Below, piece after piece: positions 41,498-49,609 of a stretch of DNA of 64,000 bases; position 1 is the first letter of the stretch; every line of letters begins with the position of its first letter. The stretch comes from Amycolatopsis vastitatis (GTDB lineage: Bacteria > Actinomycetota > Actinomycetes > Mycobacteriales > Pseudonocardiaceae). A program made the position numbers and the translations under genes. The notes under the pieces are model-generated. The model was not told where the DNA came from, searched no databases, and saw nothing but the letters and a program-made list of their open reading frames with translations. Location: positions 124,001-188,000 of the forward strand of contig NZ_NMUL01000001.1 in NCBI RefSeq assembly GCF_002234595.1. Direction: 5' to 3'.

Positions 41498-41983
41498 TCA
41501 GTACTTCGCCATCGCCGTGAGCGAATCGGCGATTTCGCCGGAACTCGCGAGCACGTCCTCGGCCATGCCGAACCGGAGCGATCATGGTGTTCCCCACCCA
41601 CAGGTCACCGTGCAGCAGCCGCGGGCCGTCGACCGCGTCCAGGACCGCGCGGTGCCGATCCACGACGACCATCACCTGTTCGATGTCCCCGGCGTCCAGC
41701 CCGGCGTCTTTCGTGTCCGCCGCGACATCTTCGAAGCAGGCGTGCAGCGCACCGCTCCACGTGTCGTGGCCGGGGCGACCGGAGCGAGATAAGGAACGGC
41801 CGCGTACTCGTTCCGCATCAGTTCGGGCTCGGACCTCGACTGGCGCGCCGGTTCGGGCGCGACCCTCAGCACAACCGGACGCTCGGTACCCATGTCCAGC
41901 CGGTACACGTTGTTGTAGTAGCCCCCGCCGAGCTCGACGGCCGACAGCACCTGCGCACCGGAGCCGAAGACCCGACGGCACAT
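41498..41983 (-). pseudogene. Decayed aminoglycoside/choline-type phosphotransferase
   Basis: Remnant of an APH-family kinase split over two reading frames. The N-terminal nucleotide-binding part (VELGGGYYNNVYRL, VVLRVAPEPARQ) is in one frame to about 41765. The catalytic segment, RLLHGDLWVGNTMI, is in another. Sequence then continues as FGMAEDVLASSGEIADSLTAMAKY to a stop at 41498, back in the first frame and not typical of this family. About 80 residues that should follow the HGD motif are missing. It therefore shows at least two frame changes and an internal deletion. It lies between the glycosyltransferase and tRNA-Lys. Confidence 0.75.
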
Positions 41984-42031
41984 CGCCAGTGGTCCTGCAC
42001 CCGGCAGCGAACGCGCCGCCCACTGCCCTGC

Positions 42032-42058
42032 GTCACGACCACTTCGTGGTTGGGTGAC
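42032..42058 (-). terminator. Hairpin downstream of tRNA-Lys
   Basis: ACCAC (42038-42042) pairs with GTGGT (42046-42050) around TTC, and GTCAC (42032-42036) can pair with GTGAC (42054-42058). It lies 14 bases past the 3' end of the minus-strand tRNA-Lys gene. Confidence 0.45.
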
Positions 42059-42071
42059 CAGGGAGTTTGAG

Positions 42072-42144
42072 TGGGCCGCCTGGGGCTCGAACCCAGAACC
42101 TACGGATTAAAAGTCCGCAGCTCTACCAATTGAGCTAACGGCCC
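42072..42144 (-). tRNA. tRNA-Lys (TTT)
   Basis: A 73-base cloverleaf with acceptor GGGCCGT/GCGGCCC (one G-U pair), D-arm AGCTCAATTGGT and T-loop GGTTCGAGCCC. The anticodon stem GCGGA/TCCGT encloses loop CTTTTAA, giving anticodon TTT. CCA is not encoded. Confidence 0.97.
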
Positions 42145-42255
42145 GTGTCCCCAGTTTAGCCAGGCCCCCGTCACCCGGTCGCACACCGGGTCCGGCTGAG
42201 GGTGCGCCGGAGGTCAAGACTGGTTCTCGCCGGATGGGCCGGCCAGGATGCGTTC

Positions 42256-42792
42256 ATGCCTGGCTCGCTGCTGATCCTCACCGGGCCGCCCGGTGCCGCG
42301 AAGTCGACCGTTGCGCGGCTGGTCACCGAAGACGCGCCTCGGCCTGCCGTGCATCTGCACACCGACAGCTTCTACGTCTGGATCCGGACCGGGTTCGTGG
42401 CGCCCTCTCTGCCCGAGGCCGCCCGGCAGAACGATGTCGTGCTCGGGGTCATCGCCGAGGCCGCCTGTGGCTATGCGCGCGGCGGCTACGACGTGGTGCT
42501 CGATGGCGTTGTCGGGCCCTGGGCCCTGCCGCCGTTCCGCGATGCCGCGAAGCGGGACGGTCTGGACCTCTTCTACGTCGTGCTGCGGCCGAACCTCGAG
42601 GTCATCCTCGCGCGGGGAACCGCCCGGGACACCGCCGAACTCACCGAGGTCGAGCCGCTCACCGGGATGCATGCCGCGTTCGGCGGGCTGGGTGAGCTCG
42701 AACCGCACGTCATCGACACGACCGAGCACACCGTCCAAGAGACCGCCGGCGTGGTGCGGCGCCGGGCGCGCACGGCGGCGTTCGCGTTGTGA
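42256..42792 (+). CDS. P-loop kinase-like protein (zeta-toxin/chloramphenicol phosphotransferase type)
   Basis: A 178-residue cytoplasmic P-loop protein. Walker A is ILTGPPGAAKST at residues 7 to 18, followed by VHLHTDSFYVWIRTGF (an Asp equivalent to the catalytic base in small-molecule kinases) and a lid-like RGTARDTAE near residue 118. Size and layout fit the AAA_33/zeta-toxin-like kinases common in actinomycetes, which phosphorylate small molecules. No antitoxin gene is adjacent, so a toxin role is not supported. The ATG at 42256 is used because the preceding frame is unlike the family. A bidirectional hairpin follows. Confidence 0.85.
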   Translation: MPGSLLILTGPPGAAKSTVARLVTEDAPRPAVHLHTDSFYVWIRTGFVAPSLPEAARQNDVVLGVIAEAACGYARGGYDVVLDGVVGPWALPPFRDAAKRDGLDLFYVVLRPNLEVILARGTARDTAELTEVEPLTGMHAAFGGLGELEPHVIDTTEHTVQETAGVVRRRARTAAFAL

Positions 42793-42811
42793 AGCTCCTG
42801 AATGGACGGAC

Positions 42812-42838
42812 CGCGCGGGGCCCGGCGGGCCCCGCGCG
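42812..42838. terminator. Bidirectional 12-bp GC hairpin
   Basis: CGCGCGGGGCCC (42812-42823) pairs perfectly with 42827-42838 around GGC, between the convergent kinase-like gene and the DUF11 gene. Confidence 0.9.
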
Positions 42839-42846
42839 TCAGCCCG

Positions 42847-43683
42847 TCAGCACTGCACGTAGAGACCGGTGTAGGCGGTGCACTTCTTCGACGCCTTGTC
42901 GTTCGTCGCATCCGGGTCGGCCGGGGCGCTCGCCGCGCGCTGGGCCGTGGCCGTGAACGGGCCCCACGCGAAGAAGCCACCCTCCGAAGTGAACTTCGCC
43001 GTGGCCGAGGCGCCCGGGGCCAGGGTGCCGATCGCGCAGGTCAGGGCCGCTCCCGAGCGGGTGCAGCCGGTCGTCGAGACGACCGTGCGGTTCGCACCGG
43101 GGTTGGCGGTCACGCGGACGCCGGTCGCCGTGGCCGGGCCGGTGTTCGACACCTTGATCGCGTACTCGACGCGGCCGACCAGGCCGACGCGCGGGGTGGC
43201 GGTCAGCGCGACCTTGACGTCGGCCTCGTCCGGCGGGGCGATCGTGACGGCCGGGCCGTCTTCGACGCCGAACGCGTAGTTGTCGCCGGCGAACTGGTGC
43301 TGCAGCGTGAACTGGCCGGGCTGGACGTCGTCCTTGACGCGGAAGGTGAACTTCACCGTCCGGCTCTCGCCCGCGGCCAGGTCTCCGACGCCGCCGCGGA
43401 AGCTGCTGAGGTACTGCGAGCACGGCGCGATCGAACCGGTGCACGACACGAGGTCGACCAGGTCGACGATCGGCTTCTCCTTGACGTAGACCGCCGCCTT
43501 CGCGCCGGTGACCGTGAAGTCCGCCGGGTTGTACAGCTGCTCCGTGACCGAGAACGTGTCGCCCGCGTGCACGGTGGTCGCGCTGACGTCGATCGTGCTC
43601 GCTGGTGGCGCCGCGGCCGCCACGGCGGGCGCTGCGAGCAACGCTGCCATGGTCAGCGCGGCCATTACTCCGGTTCGCTGCAT
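42847..43683 (-). CDS. Secreted DUF11-type beta-sandwich protein
   Basis: A 278-residue exported protein. The signal peptide covers about residues 1 to 25 (AVAAAAP). Two Ig-like beta domains follow: residues about 30 to 150 with the pair VSCTGSIAPCSQ, and about 155 to 255 with the DUF11-like core ALTATPRVGLVGRVEYAIKVSNTGPATATGVRV and CTRSGAALTCAIGTLAPGASAT. The tail, KKCTAYTGLYVQC, holds the last cysteines; six in all could form three disulphides. No anchor is visible, so it is probably released. CAGGAGATC precedes the ATG. The function is unknown; similar domains act in adhesion or stalk structures. Confidence 0.88.
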   Translation of the reverse strand: MQRTGVMAALTMAALLAAPAVAAAAPPASTIDVSATTVHAGDTFSVTEQLYNPADFTVTGAKAAVYVKEKPIVDLVDLVSCTGSIAPCSQYLSSFRGGVGDLAAGESRTVKFTFRVKDDVQPGQFTLQHQFAGDNYAFGVEDGPAVTIAPPDEADVKVALTATPRVGLVGRVEYAIKVSNTGPATATGVRVTANPGANRTVVSTTGCTRSGAALTCAIGTLAPGASATAKFTSEGGFFAWGPFTATAQRAASAPADPDATNDKASKKCTAYTGLYVQC

Positions 43684-43895
43684 AGTCGTGATCTCCTGGT
43701 TCCGAACCGAGGGGTGCCGCTCCGACCGGTGGGGCTGGCGTGCGCAGCAGGATGACGATGATCAGATCGCCGCACCCGAAAATTCGTTACCGGGTTCTCG
43801 AAAGCGTGTCTGAACTGGGCTTTCCAGCCGGTTGCCCGATCACCGGCCACCCGGACGGCCCGAAAATTGTCGGACCCCCGTGGCACGCTCCGCAC

Positions 43896-44438
43896 ATGAC
43901 CGAACACACCATCCCGACCACTTTCGGCCCACGCCTGAGCGGCGAACGCAGCGACCCGGCTCCCCTGGGAGACGAGCGGCAGGCCCTGACCGAGAGCCTC
44001 GAGTACTACCGGCGCACCTTCGAGCTGAAATGCACCGGCCTGGATCCCGGGCAGCTGTCCGAACGCTCGGTACCACCGTCGACGCTGACCCTGCACGGCC
44101 TGCTGCGGCACCTCACCGGCTGCGAACGGTGGTGGTTCCGGATCCAGTTCGCGGGCGAGGCCGTCCCGAACCTCTACTACTCCGACGACGACCCGGACCA
44201 GGACTTCACCGCGCTGGACGGTGACGTCGGCGAGGCGTTTTCGTTGTGGCACAACGAATGCGAGCGATCCCGGGAGATCGTCGCGGCGAGCCCGCTGGAG
44301 CGGACCGGCACCCGCATCAGCACCGGCGAACCGTTCACCCTGCGCTGGCTGATGCTGCGCATGATCGGCGAGTACGCACGGCACATCGGCCAGGCCGACC
44401 TGATCCGCGAGCGGATCGACGGCGCGACCGGCGAATGA
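43896..44438 (+). CDS. DinB-like protein, DUF664 family
   Basis: A 180-residue four-helix-bundle protein of the DUF664 group, first known from the Streptomyces mini-circle and frequent in actinomycetes. ALTESLEYYRRTFELKCTGLDPGQLSERSVPPSTLTLHGLLRHLTGCERWWF is the typical N-terminal half, with the His of the putative metal site in LHGLLRHL, and the last metal His is in EYARHIGQADLIRE. The family is thought to act in metal-dependent thiol-transferase-like reactions, but no substrate can be named. The ATG at 43896 fits the start of similarity. The stop is four bases from the convergent TMEM175 gene. Confidence 0.93.
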   Translation: MTEHTIPTTFGPRLSGERSDPAPLGDERQALTESLEYYRRTFELKCTGLDPGQLSERSVPPSTLTLHGLLRHLTGCERWWFRIQFAGEAVPNLYYSDDDPDQDFTALDGDVGEAFSLWHNECERSREIVAASPLERTGTRISTGEPFTLRWLMLRMIGEYARHIGQADLIRERIDGATGE

Positions 44439-44442
44439 CGGC

Positions 44443-45084
44443 TCAGGCGGCTGCCGAGCGGCGGCGGAAGCGGAACAGGAGGTTGCCGACGACCGGAACG
44501 ACGATCCAGCACGCGTAGGCCCAGTGCGTGAAGAACGCGACCGGGATCGAGAGGGCGAAGGCGGCGATCATCGTGCCGATCCCGTGGTAGACCGCGCCGA
44601 AGAGCTCCGGCGGGGTGTCCGCGCGGTAGAGGTGGTTGCGCTTGATCTGCCAGGCCATGAGGAGGAACAACGTCAACGCGATGACCTGCACGAGTGCGTA
44701 GAAGACGAAGCGGAATTCGAACCCGCTGTCTTCGGAGATCACCTTCGTGGCGAAGGGCATGATCACCTGCATGAGGAGCCAGCCGAAGGTGAGCCGGATG
44801 AGCCCGCCGCCGAGCGTGGTGACGTAGTGGAACAGGCGGTGGTGGGCACGCCAGTGGCCGCCGATCACGACGAAACTGATCAGGAAGGAGACGTATTCGG
44901 ATTGGTGATGGCCGAGTGATCGCAGCAGTTCGGCGCTGGTGGCGCCCTCCGGCAGCGGCAGCTCGAGCGCGAGCAGGGTGATCGCGATGGCGACGACGGC
45001 GTCCGAGAAGAACGTGAGCCGCTCGGCGGCGATCCCCCTGGACTCCGAGGCGACGGTGTCCTCGCTGGACGTGGCGCTACTCAT
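44443..45084 (-). CDS. TMEM175-family potassium channel-like protein (DUF1211)
   Basis: A 213-residue membrane protein with six predicted helices and the family signature in helix 1, ERLTFFSDAVVAIAITLLALEL near residue 20. Bacterial TMEM175 proteins form potassium-permeable channels as tetramers of such single-repeat subunits. The conserved His/Trp-rich SFVVIGGHWRAHHRLF segment after helix 2 is present. The ATG is clear. It diverges from pcaB with 68 bases between starts and has no evident operon partner. The physiological role here is unknown. Confidence 0.93.
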   Translation of the reverse strand: MSSATSSEDTVASESRGIAAERLTFFSDAVVAIAITLLALELPLPEGATSAELLRSLGHHQSEYVSFLISFVVIGGHWRAHHRLFHYVTTLGGGLIRLTFGWLLMQVIMPFATKVISEDSGFEFRFVFYALVQVIALTLFLLMAWQIKRNHLYRADTPPELFGAVYHGIGTMIAAFALSIPVAFFTHWAYACWIVVPVVGNLLFRFRRRSAAA

Positions 45085-45152
45085 GGCCGATGAGCGTGCC
45101 AGACCCGGTCGCGTGACGGTCGCCGAGGTGGGACGCGTGCGATGCTGGCGGC

Positions 45153-46679
45153 ATGACCGTCGATCCCGATTCGGGACTGCTGTCCCCGGTGCGGGCCGGC
45201 ACGCCGGCCGAAGCGTCGACCGGCGACGAGGCGTGGCTGCGCGCCATGCTCGACGCCGAGGCTGCGCTCGCGAGAGCGCAGGCGCGGCTGGGGACGGTGC
45301 CGCCGGAGGCCGCTGACGCGATCACGGACGCGGCGGGCAGTGCGCGGATCGACGTCGTCGAGCTGGCGCGGGGGTCGCGGGCGACCGCGAACCCGGTCGT
45401 CGGGCTGGTCAAGGCGCTGACGTCGGCGGTGGGCGCGATCGCGCCGGGTGCCGAGGAGTACGTGCATCGCGGCTCGACCAGCCAGGACATCTTCGACACC
45501 GCGATGATGCTGGTCGCCGACCGGACGCTGCGGCCGCTCGCCGCCGACCTCGACGCCACCGCCGAGGCGCTGGCCGAGCTGGCCCGCACGCACCGGGACA
45601 CGACCATGGCCGGGCGGACCCTGACCGCCCATGCCGTGCCGACGACGTTCGGGCTCAAGGCCGCGGGCTGGCGGCAGCTGGTGCTGGACGCGGCCGTCCG
45701 GATCCGGCGCGTGCTCGACGGCGGGCTGCCGGTCTCCCTCGGCGGCGCGGCCGGGACGCTGGCGGCGTACGTCGAGTACGCGCGCCTCGCCGGCGAGCCG
45801 CACCTCGGCCGGGCGAGCGGGGGCGGGGGCGGGGGCGGGGGCGATGCCAGCACACCGGCCCGGGACTCCGCGACCTCGGCCGCCACTCGAGACGCCGTCG
45901 GCGGCGACTACGCGGAACGGCTGACCGCCGCTTTCGCCGAGGAGACCGGGCTGGCCGCGCCGGTGCTGCCGTGGCACTCGCTGCGGACGCCGGTCGTGGA
46001 CCTCGCGGGTGCGCTCGCCTTCACCGCCGGTGCGCTGGGGAAGCTGGCCGTCGACGTCGAGACGCTCAGCCGGACCGAGCTGGGTGAGGTCGCCGAGCCG
46101 GCTGCCGGGGGGCGGGGTGGCTCCTCGGCGATGCCGCACAAGCGGAACCCGGTGCTCGCGACGTTGATCCGCTCGGCCGCGCTGCAGGTTCCGGTGCTGG
46201 CCGCGGGCGTCACGCAGTCGATGCTGACCGAGGACGAGCGCTCGGCCGGCGTGTGGCACGCCGAGTGGCAGCTGATCCGCGAATGCCTCCGGCTGACCGG
46301 GGGCGCCGCCCACACCGCCGCCGAGCTGGCGCGCGGGCTCACCGCGCAGCCCGGCCGGATGCGGGACAACCTCGCGTCGACGCACGGGCTGATCGTCTCC
46401 GAGCGGCTCTCCGCCGTGCTGGCGCCGCTGCTCGGCAAGGCGACCGCCAAAGAACTGCTCGGCGAGGCGTCCCAGCGAGCGGTACGCGAAGACCGGCCGC
46501 TGCGGGATGTCCTCGATGAGCTGCCGGCCGTCACCGGCGTGCTGACGCCGGCCGCGCTGGACGAGCTGCTCGACCCGGGCGGCTACACCGGCGCTGCAGG
46601 TGCCCTGGTCGACCGGGCCCTCCGCGAGCGCGAGCCAGAGCTGGGCCAAGAGACCGAGACGGGCGGCGCTTCGGAGTAG
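45153..46679 (+). CDS. pcaB: 3-carboxy-cis,cis-muconate cycloisomerase-like lyase (PcaB)
   Basis: A 508-residue member of the fumarase/aspartase superfamily, closest to PcaB of the protocatechuate branch of the beta-ketoadipate pathway. Signature segments are EEYVHRGSTSQDIFDTAMML near residue 100, GRTLTAHAVPTTFGLKAAGW near 155 and the flexible loop GRGGSSAMPHKRNPV near 325. Between about 222 and 255 a Gly8 run and a Ser/Thr/Ala/Asp-rich stretch interrupt the fold. The run is encoded by a (GGGGGC)n-like DNA repeat at 45820-45845 and makes the protein longer than usual for the family. Other pca genes are not in the window. Confidence 0.88.
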   Translation: MTVDPDSGLLSPVRAGTPAEASTGDEAWLRAMLDAEAALARAQARLGTVPPEAADAITDAAGSARIDVVELARGSRATANPVVGLVKALTSAVGAIAPGAEEYVHRGSTSQDIFDTAMMLVADRTLRPLAADLDATAEALAELARTHRDTTMAGRTLTAHAVPTTFGLKAAGWRQLVLDAAVRIRRVLDGGLPVSLGGAAGTLAAYVEYARLAGEPHLGRASGGGGGGGGDASTPARDSATSAATRDAVGGDYAERLTAAFAEETGLAAPVLPWHSLRTPVVDLAGALAFTAGALGKLAVDVETLSRTELGEVAEPAAGGRGGSSAMPHKRNPVLATLIRSAALQVPVLAAGVTQSMLTEDERSAGVWHAEWQLIRECLRLTGGAAHTAAELARGLTAQPGRMRDNLASTHGLIVSERLSAVLAPLLGKATAKELLGEASQRAVREDRPLRDVLDELPAVTGVLTPAALDELLDPGGYTGAAGALVDRALREREPELGQETETGGASE

Positions 46680-46799
46680 CCAGCCTCCGGAGCAGCGGCC
46701 GCTACGGCGACGACAGACCGCACCCGCGGGAACCCGCGCAGCTCAGCGTCCTCGGTCGGCCCCGGCCCGGCCGGCCGTCGATCCCGGCGAAAATTCTTT

Positions 46800-46826
46800 G
46801 AACCGCCTCCGCCGGGGGTCCGTGTA
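46800..46826 (+). promoter_or_regulatory. ECF-sigma-type promoter upstream of the lipoprotein gene
   Basis: GAACC (46800-46804), a 16-base spacer, then CGTGTA (46821-46826) match the GAAC-N16/17-CGT pattern used by many ECF sigma factors. The ATG of the lipoprotein gene is 62 bases further. Which sigma factor acts is unknown; one ECF gene is at 5870 and another at 62643. Confidence 0.45.
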
Positions 46827-46887
46827 GTGGGTATCAGGAAGCCGCACCGAGCGGCGGGAAAACCCAACGGACACAAGGAGAACTTCC

Positions 46888-47889
46888 ATGCTTCGCACGC
46901 GCATCGCCGTCTCCGTCGCCGCGGCGGCAGCCGGGCTGGCAGTGCTCACCGCTTGCTCGGGTGCTGAGACTGCCCAGCCGGTTGTCGCTCCTGCGGCGGC
47001 CGGGGGCAACGGCGGCGGCCAGGTCGGCAACGGCCAGGTGGGCAACGCCGCACCGGCGTCGCCCGAATCCAAACTGATCGTCGCCGACGTGGCGGACGTC
47101 GGGCAAGTGCTCACCGACCAGAACGGCATGACCCTCTACCGGTTCGACAAGGACACCGCGAAGCCGCCGAAGTCCAACTGCGACGGTGACTGCGCCAAGG
47201 CCTGGCCGCCGATGCTGGCCACCGGGGACGTGCAGGTACAGGGCGTCGACAAGAGCCTCGTCGGGAAGGTGACGCGCTCCGACGGCACCGAGCAGGTCAC
47301 CGTCGGCGGGTGGGCGCTCTACCGCTACGCCAAGGACGCCAAGGCCGGCGACGCGACCGGTCAGGGCGTCGGTGGCGCCTGGTACGCGGCGAACGCCAAG
47401 GGCGGCAAGGCCGGGCAGGCCGCCGCGGCCGGTTCCGAAGCCGGTGGCGTCAAGCTCAGCGCCAGCAACATCGACGGCCTCGGTGAGGCGATCGTCGACC
47501 AGAACGGCATGACGCTCTACCTGTTCACCAAGGACACCAAGAAGAAGGCCTCCGCCTGCAACGGCGACTGCGCCAAGACCTGGCCGCCGGTCCTGTCCAA
47601 GGGCAAGGTCGAACTGCAGGGCATCGACTCGAAGCTGCTCGGCAGCATCAAGCGCCAGGACGGCACCGAGCAGGTCACCGTCGGCGGCTGGCCGATCTAC
47701 ACCTTCTCGAAGGACCTGAAGCCGGGCGACGCGAACGGCATGGGCGTCAACGGCACCTGGTTCGTCATCGAGCCCAACGGCTGCAAGGTCGGCACCACCC
47801 CCAGCTCCACCGCCAACCAGGCCCCGGCGGCCAACAGCGGAACTGGGAGCAGCAACGACACCTCCGGTGGTACCGGCACCACCTACTGA
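46888..47889 (+). CDS. Lipoprotein with two Lipoprotein_15 repeats (SCO0930-like)
   Basis: A 333-residue exported lipoprotein. The lipobox is VLTAC near residue 23, followed by a Gly/Gln-rich linker. Two copies of the PF03640 unit lie at about residues 62 to 165 and 190 to 295. Each has LTDQNGMTLYRFDKDT or its variant, a CDGDCAKAWPP cysteine pair, VTRSDGTEQVTVGGWALYRYAKDAKAGDATGQGV and GAWYA. The C-terminus is Ser/Thr/Gly-rich. This two-unit form matches the SCO0930 family in Streptomyces; the function is unknown, but the Cys pairs and aromatic clusters suggest metal or redox binding. An ECF-type promoter is seen upstream. Confidence 0.93.
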   Translation: MLRTRIAVSVAAAAAGLAVLTACSGAETAQPVVAPAAAGGNGGGQVGNGQVGNAAPASPESKLIVADVADVGQVLTDQNGMTLYRFDKDTAKPPKSNCDGDCAKAWPPMLATGDVQVQGVDKSLVGKVTRSDGTEQVTVGGWALYRYAKDAKAGDATGQGVGGAWYAANAKGGKAGQAAAAGSEAGGVKLSASNIDGLGEAIVDQNGMTLYLFTKDTKKKASACNGDCAKTWPPVLSKGKVELQGIDSKLLGSIKRQDGTEQVTVGGWPIYTFSKDLKPGDANGMGVNGTWFVIEPNGCKVGTTPSSTANQAPAANSGTGSSNDTSGGTGTTY

Positions 47890-47903
47890 ATCACCGGACG
47901 AAC

Positions 47904-48536
47904 CTAGTGGGCGAGGCCCGGCGGACGCTCTTCGTGAGTGACCTCCGGGCCTCGCTCCTTGTGGTCACGACGCAGGAACGACCGGCGGCGCGGTTCGTCG
48001 TCGACGCGGTCGGAGACGCGGTCGCGGTCGATGACTTCGGTGCGCTGCTCGGCGACCGTCGGCTCGTCGACCGTCTCGTCCTCGGGCAGCAGGATGGTGC
48101 GGCGGGCCGGCAGCACCGCGATGAGCAGACCGAGCGCGGCGACGCCGAGGTGCAGCCAGGTGTCGGCGCGCCCGAGGTCCATCGGGTTGCCGGCGTTGGC
48201 GAAGGGGTTGGTCGCGATAAGGCCATCGATCATCAGGCCCCACACGAACAGCAGGCCGTAACCGATGAACAGCAGCCAGCCGAACACCCGGGCGCGGCCC
48301 GAGCCGAACGCGAGCAGCAGGCCGACCACGCCGGTCACGACGCGGACCAGGCTCATGAGCGGGTTGCCGGAGAACCTCCAGAACCCGGCGTCGTGGTGGC
48401 CGGCGAAGTTGCCGAAGCCGGTCCTGGTGAATCCGATGATGCCGACGACGAGGAACGCGATCCCGGCCAGTCCGGCCAGTACCTGCGCCGGTTGCAGGCC
48501 TCGGACCCGGATGCGTGCGCCTTTCGCGTGAACCAT
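47904..48536 (-). CDS. DUF4383 four-helix membrane protein
   Basis: A 210-residue membrane protein with four helices (about residues 15 to 140) of the DUF4383 family, and a long charged cytoplasmic tail rich in Asp, Glu and Arg. Family features include VLAGLAGIAFLVVGIIGF, NPLMSLVRVVTGVVGLLLAF, NPFANAGNPMDLGRADTWLHLGVAALGLL. The ATG at 48536 is preceded by GGAAGGACTGGAG. The function is unknown. The end of the coding region (47911 to 47955) doubles as a hairpin that can terminate the convergent lipoprotein gene, so tail codons are under a second constraint. Confidence 0.9.
   Translation of the reverse strand: MVHAKGARIRVRGLQPAQVLAGLAGIAFLVVGIIGFTRTGFGNFAGHHDAGFWRFSGNPLMSLVRVVTGVVGLLLAFGSGRARVFGWLLFIGYGLLFVWGLMIDGLIATNPFANAGNPMDLGRADTWLHLGVAALGLLIAVLPARRTILLPEDETVDEPTVAEQRTEVIDRDRVSDRVDDEPRRRSFLRRDHKERGPEVTHEERPPGLAH
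47911..47955 (+). terminator. Terminator hairpin embedded in the DUF4383 coding end
   Basis: GCGAGGCCCGG (47911-47921) pairs perfectly with 47945-47955 across a 23-base loop. It starts 21 bases after the lipoprotein stop on the plus strand but lies inside the last codons of the convergent gene. Confidence 0.65.
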
Positions 48537-48726
48537 GACTCCAGTCCTTCCCAGCGGGTGGTGACGATCGTCACCGCCCTCAGGTACCCCGCGGACACAG
48601 GGAGCGAAACGACGCTGCTTGCCCGCAGCGCCGCCGCGTGTTCCCGGATCACCCGGCCGGTGAGACCTGTCCCACAGATTCACCCGTTTTGGGGAACGCC
48701 AGACCGGTCTCCCGGCAATCCGGATC

Positions 48727-49605
48727 ATGCGCAAGTTGAGCGGCATCTTCCTGGTGGGCCTGTGCCTGGGCGCCCTCGGCGCGGTGGTGGCGACGGCGAG
48801 TCAGGGCACGTCCACGGCACCGGTCGCGGTCGCCGAGGCCGTGACGACGACCACGCCCGACGCACCGGACGCCCCGGACGTCCCGGACCTCCCGAGCGAG
48901 GTGCCGACGCCGACCCCGACGCCCGGCCCGCCGCCCACGCCCGCGGTGGACGCCGGGAAGCTCGACAAGCTGGTCGGCAACGGCAGGCTCGGCGCCATCG
49001 TGTTCGACCGCCAGCGCGGCGCCGCGACCGTCTCCGTGCACGCGAACCGCGTGTATACGTCGGCGTCGCTGGTGAAGCTGCTCATTGCGCTCACGGTGCT
49101 CGAACAGCACGGTCCCGCCGACCAGGTGCAGCGGATGCTGTCCCGCAGCGACGACGCGCTCGCGAGCCAGTTCTGGGTGCAGTACGGCGGCCCGTCGATC
49201 GTCACGCGCTGGGCGTCGAAGCTGAAGCTGACCGGGACCCGGCCGCCCGCGGACCCCGGCATGTGGGGCGACACGCAGATCACGGCGAAGGACGTCGTGC
49301 GGATCTACCAGTACGTCCTGGCGAAGGCGCCGGCCGCGATCCTGACGGCTCTGCGCGCCGCGACCGAGCGGGGCTCCGACGGGTTCCGGCAGTACTTCGG
49401 GATCCCCGACGCCGCCGGCGGACGTCCGTGGGCGGTGAAGCAGGGCTGGTCGTGCTGCAACCCGCAGCGGTCGCTGCACACCTCGGGGCTGGTCGGCGAA
49501 GGCGACCGCTACATCGTGGTGGTGCTGACCGAGTTCCCCACCGGGGTCGACTACGCGACCGGATCGAAGCGGGTGACTGATGTCGTCGCGGCGCTGCTCG
49601 GCTGA
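48727..49605 (+). CDS. Exported beta-lactamase-fold serine hydrolase
   Basis: A 292-residue exported protein with an N-terminal signal anchor (about 6 to 26) and a Pro/Thr-rich linker to about residue 75. The penicillin-binding/beta-lactamase-like domain carries SxxK in SASLVKLL (Ser near residue 114), the SDD motif RSDDALASQFW and a KQG triad VKQGWSCC near residue 238. This resembles the class A beta-lactamase-like hydrolases of actinomycetes, many of which have no proven lactamase activity. It ends five bases before the convergent esterase gene, with no terminator in between. Confidence 0.85.
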   Translation: MRKLSGIFLVGLCLGALGAVVATASQGTSTAPVAVAEAVTTTTPDAPDAPDVPDLPSEVPTPTPTPGPPPTPAVDAGKLDKLVGNGRLGAIVFDRQRGAATVSVHANRVYTSASLVKLLIALTVLEQHGPADQVQRMLSRSDDALASQFWVQYGGPSIVTRWASKLKLTGTRPPADPGMWGDTQITAKDVVRIYQYVLAKAPAAILTALRAATERGSDGFRQYFGIPDAAGGRPWAVKQGWSCCNPQRSLHTSGLVGEGDRYIVVVLTEFPTGVDYATGSKRVTDVVAALLG

Positions 49606-49609
49606 CGGG

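Noticed and set aside
42256..42792. Zeta-toxin toxin-antitoxin system
   Set aside because: The P-loop kinase-like protein has no adjacent epsilon-type antitoxin gene; tRNA-Lys is upstream and a convergent DUF11 gene downstream.
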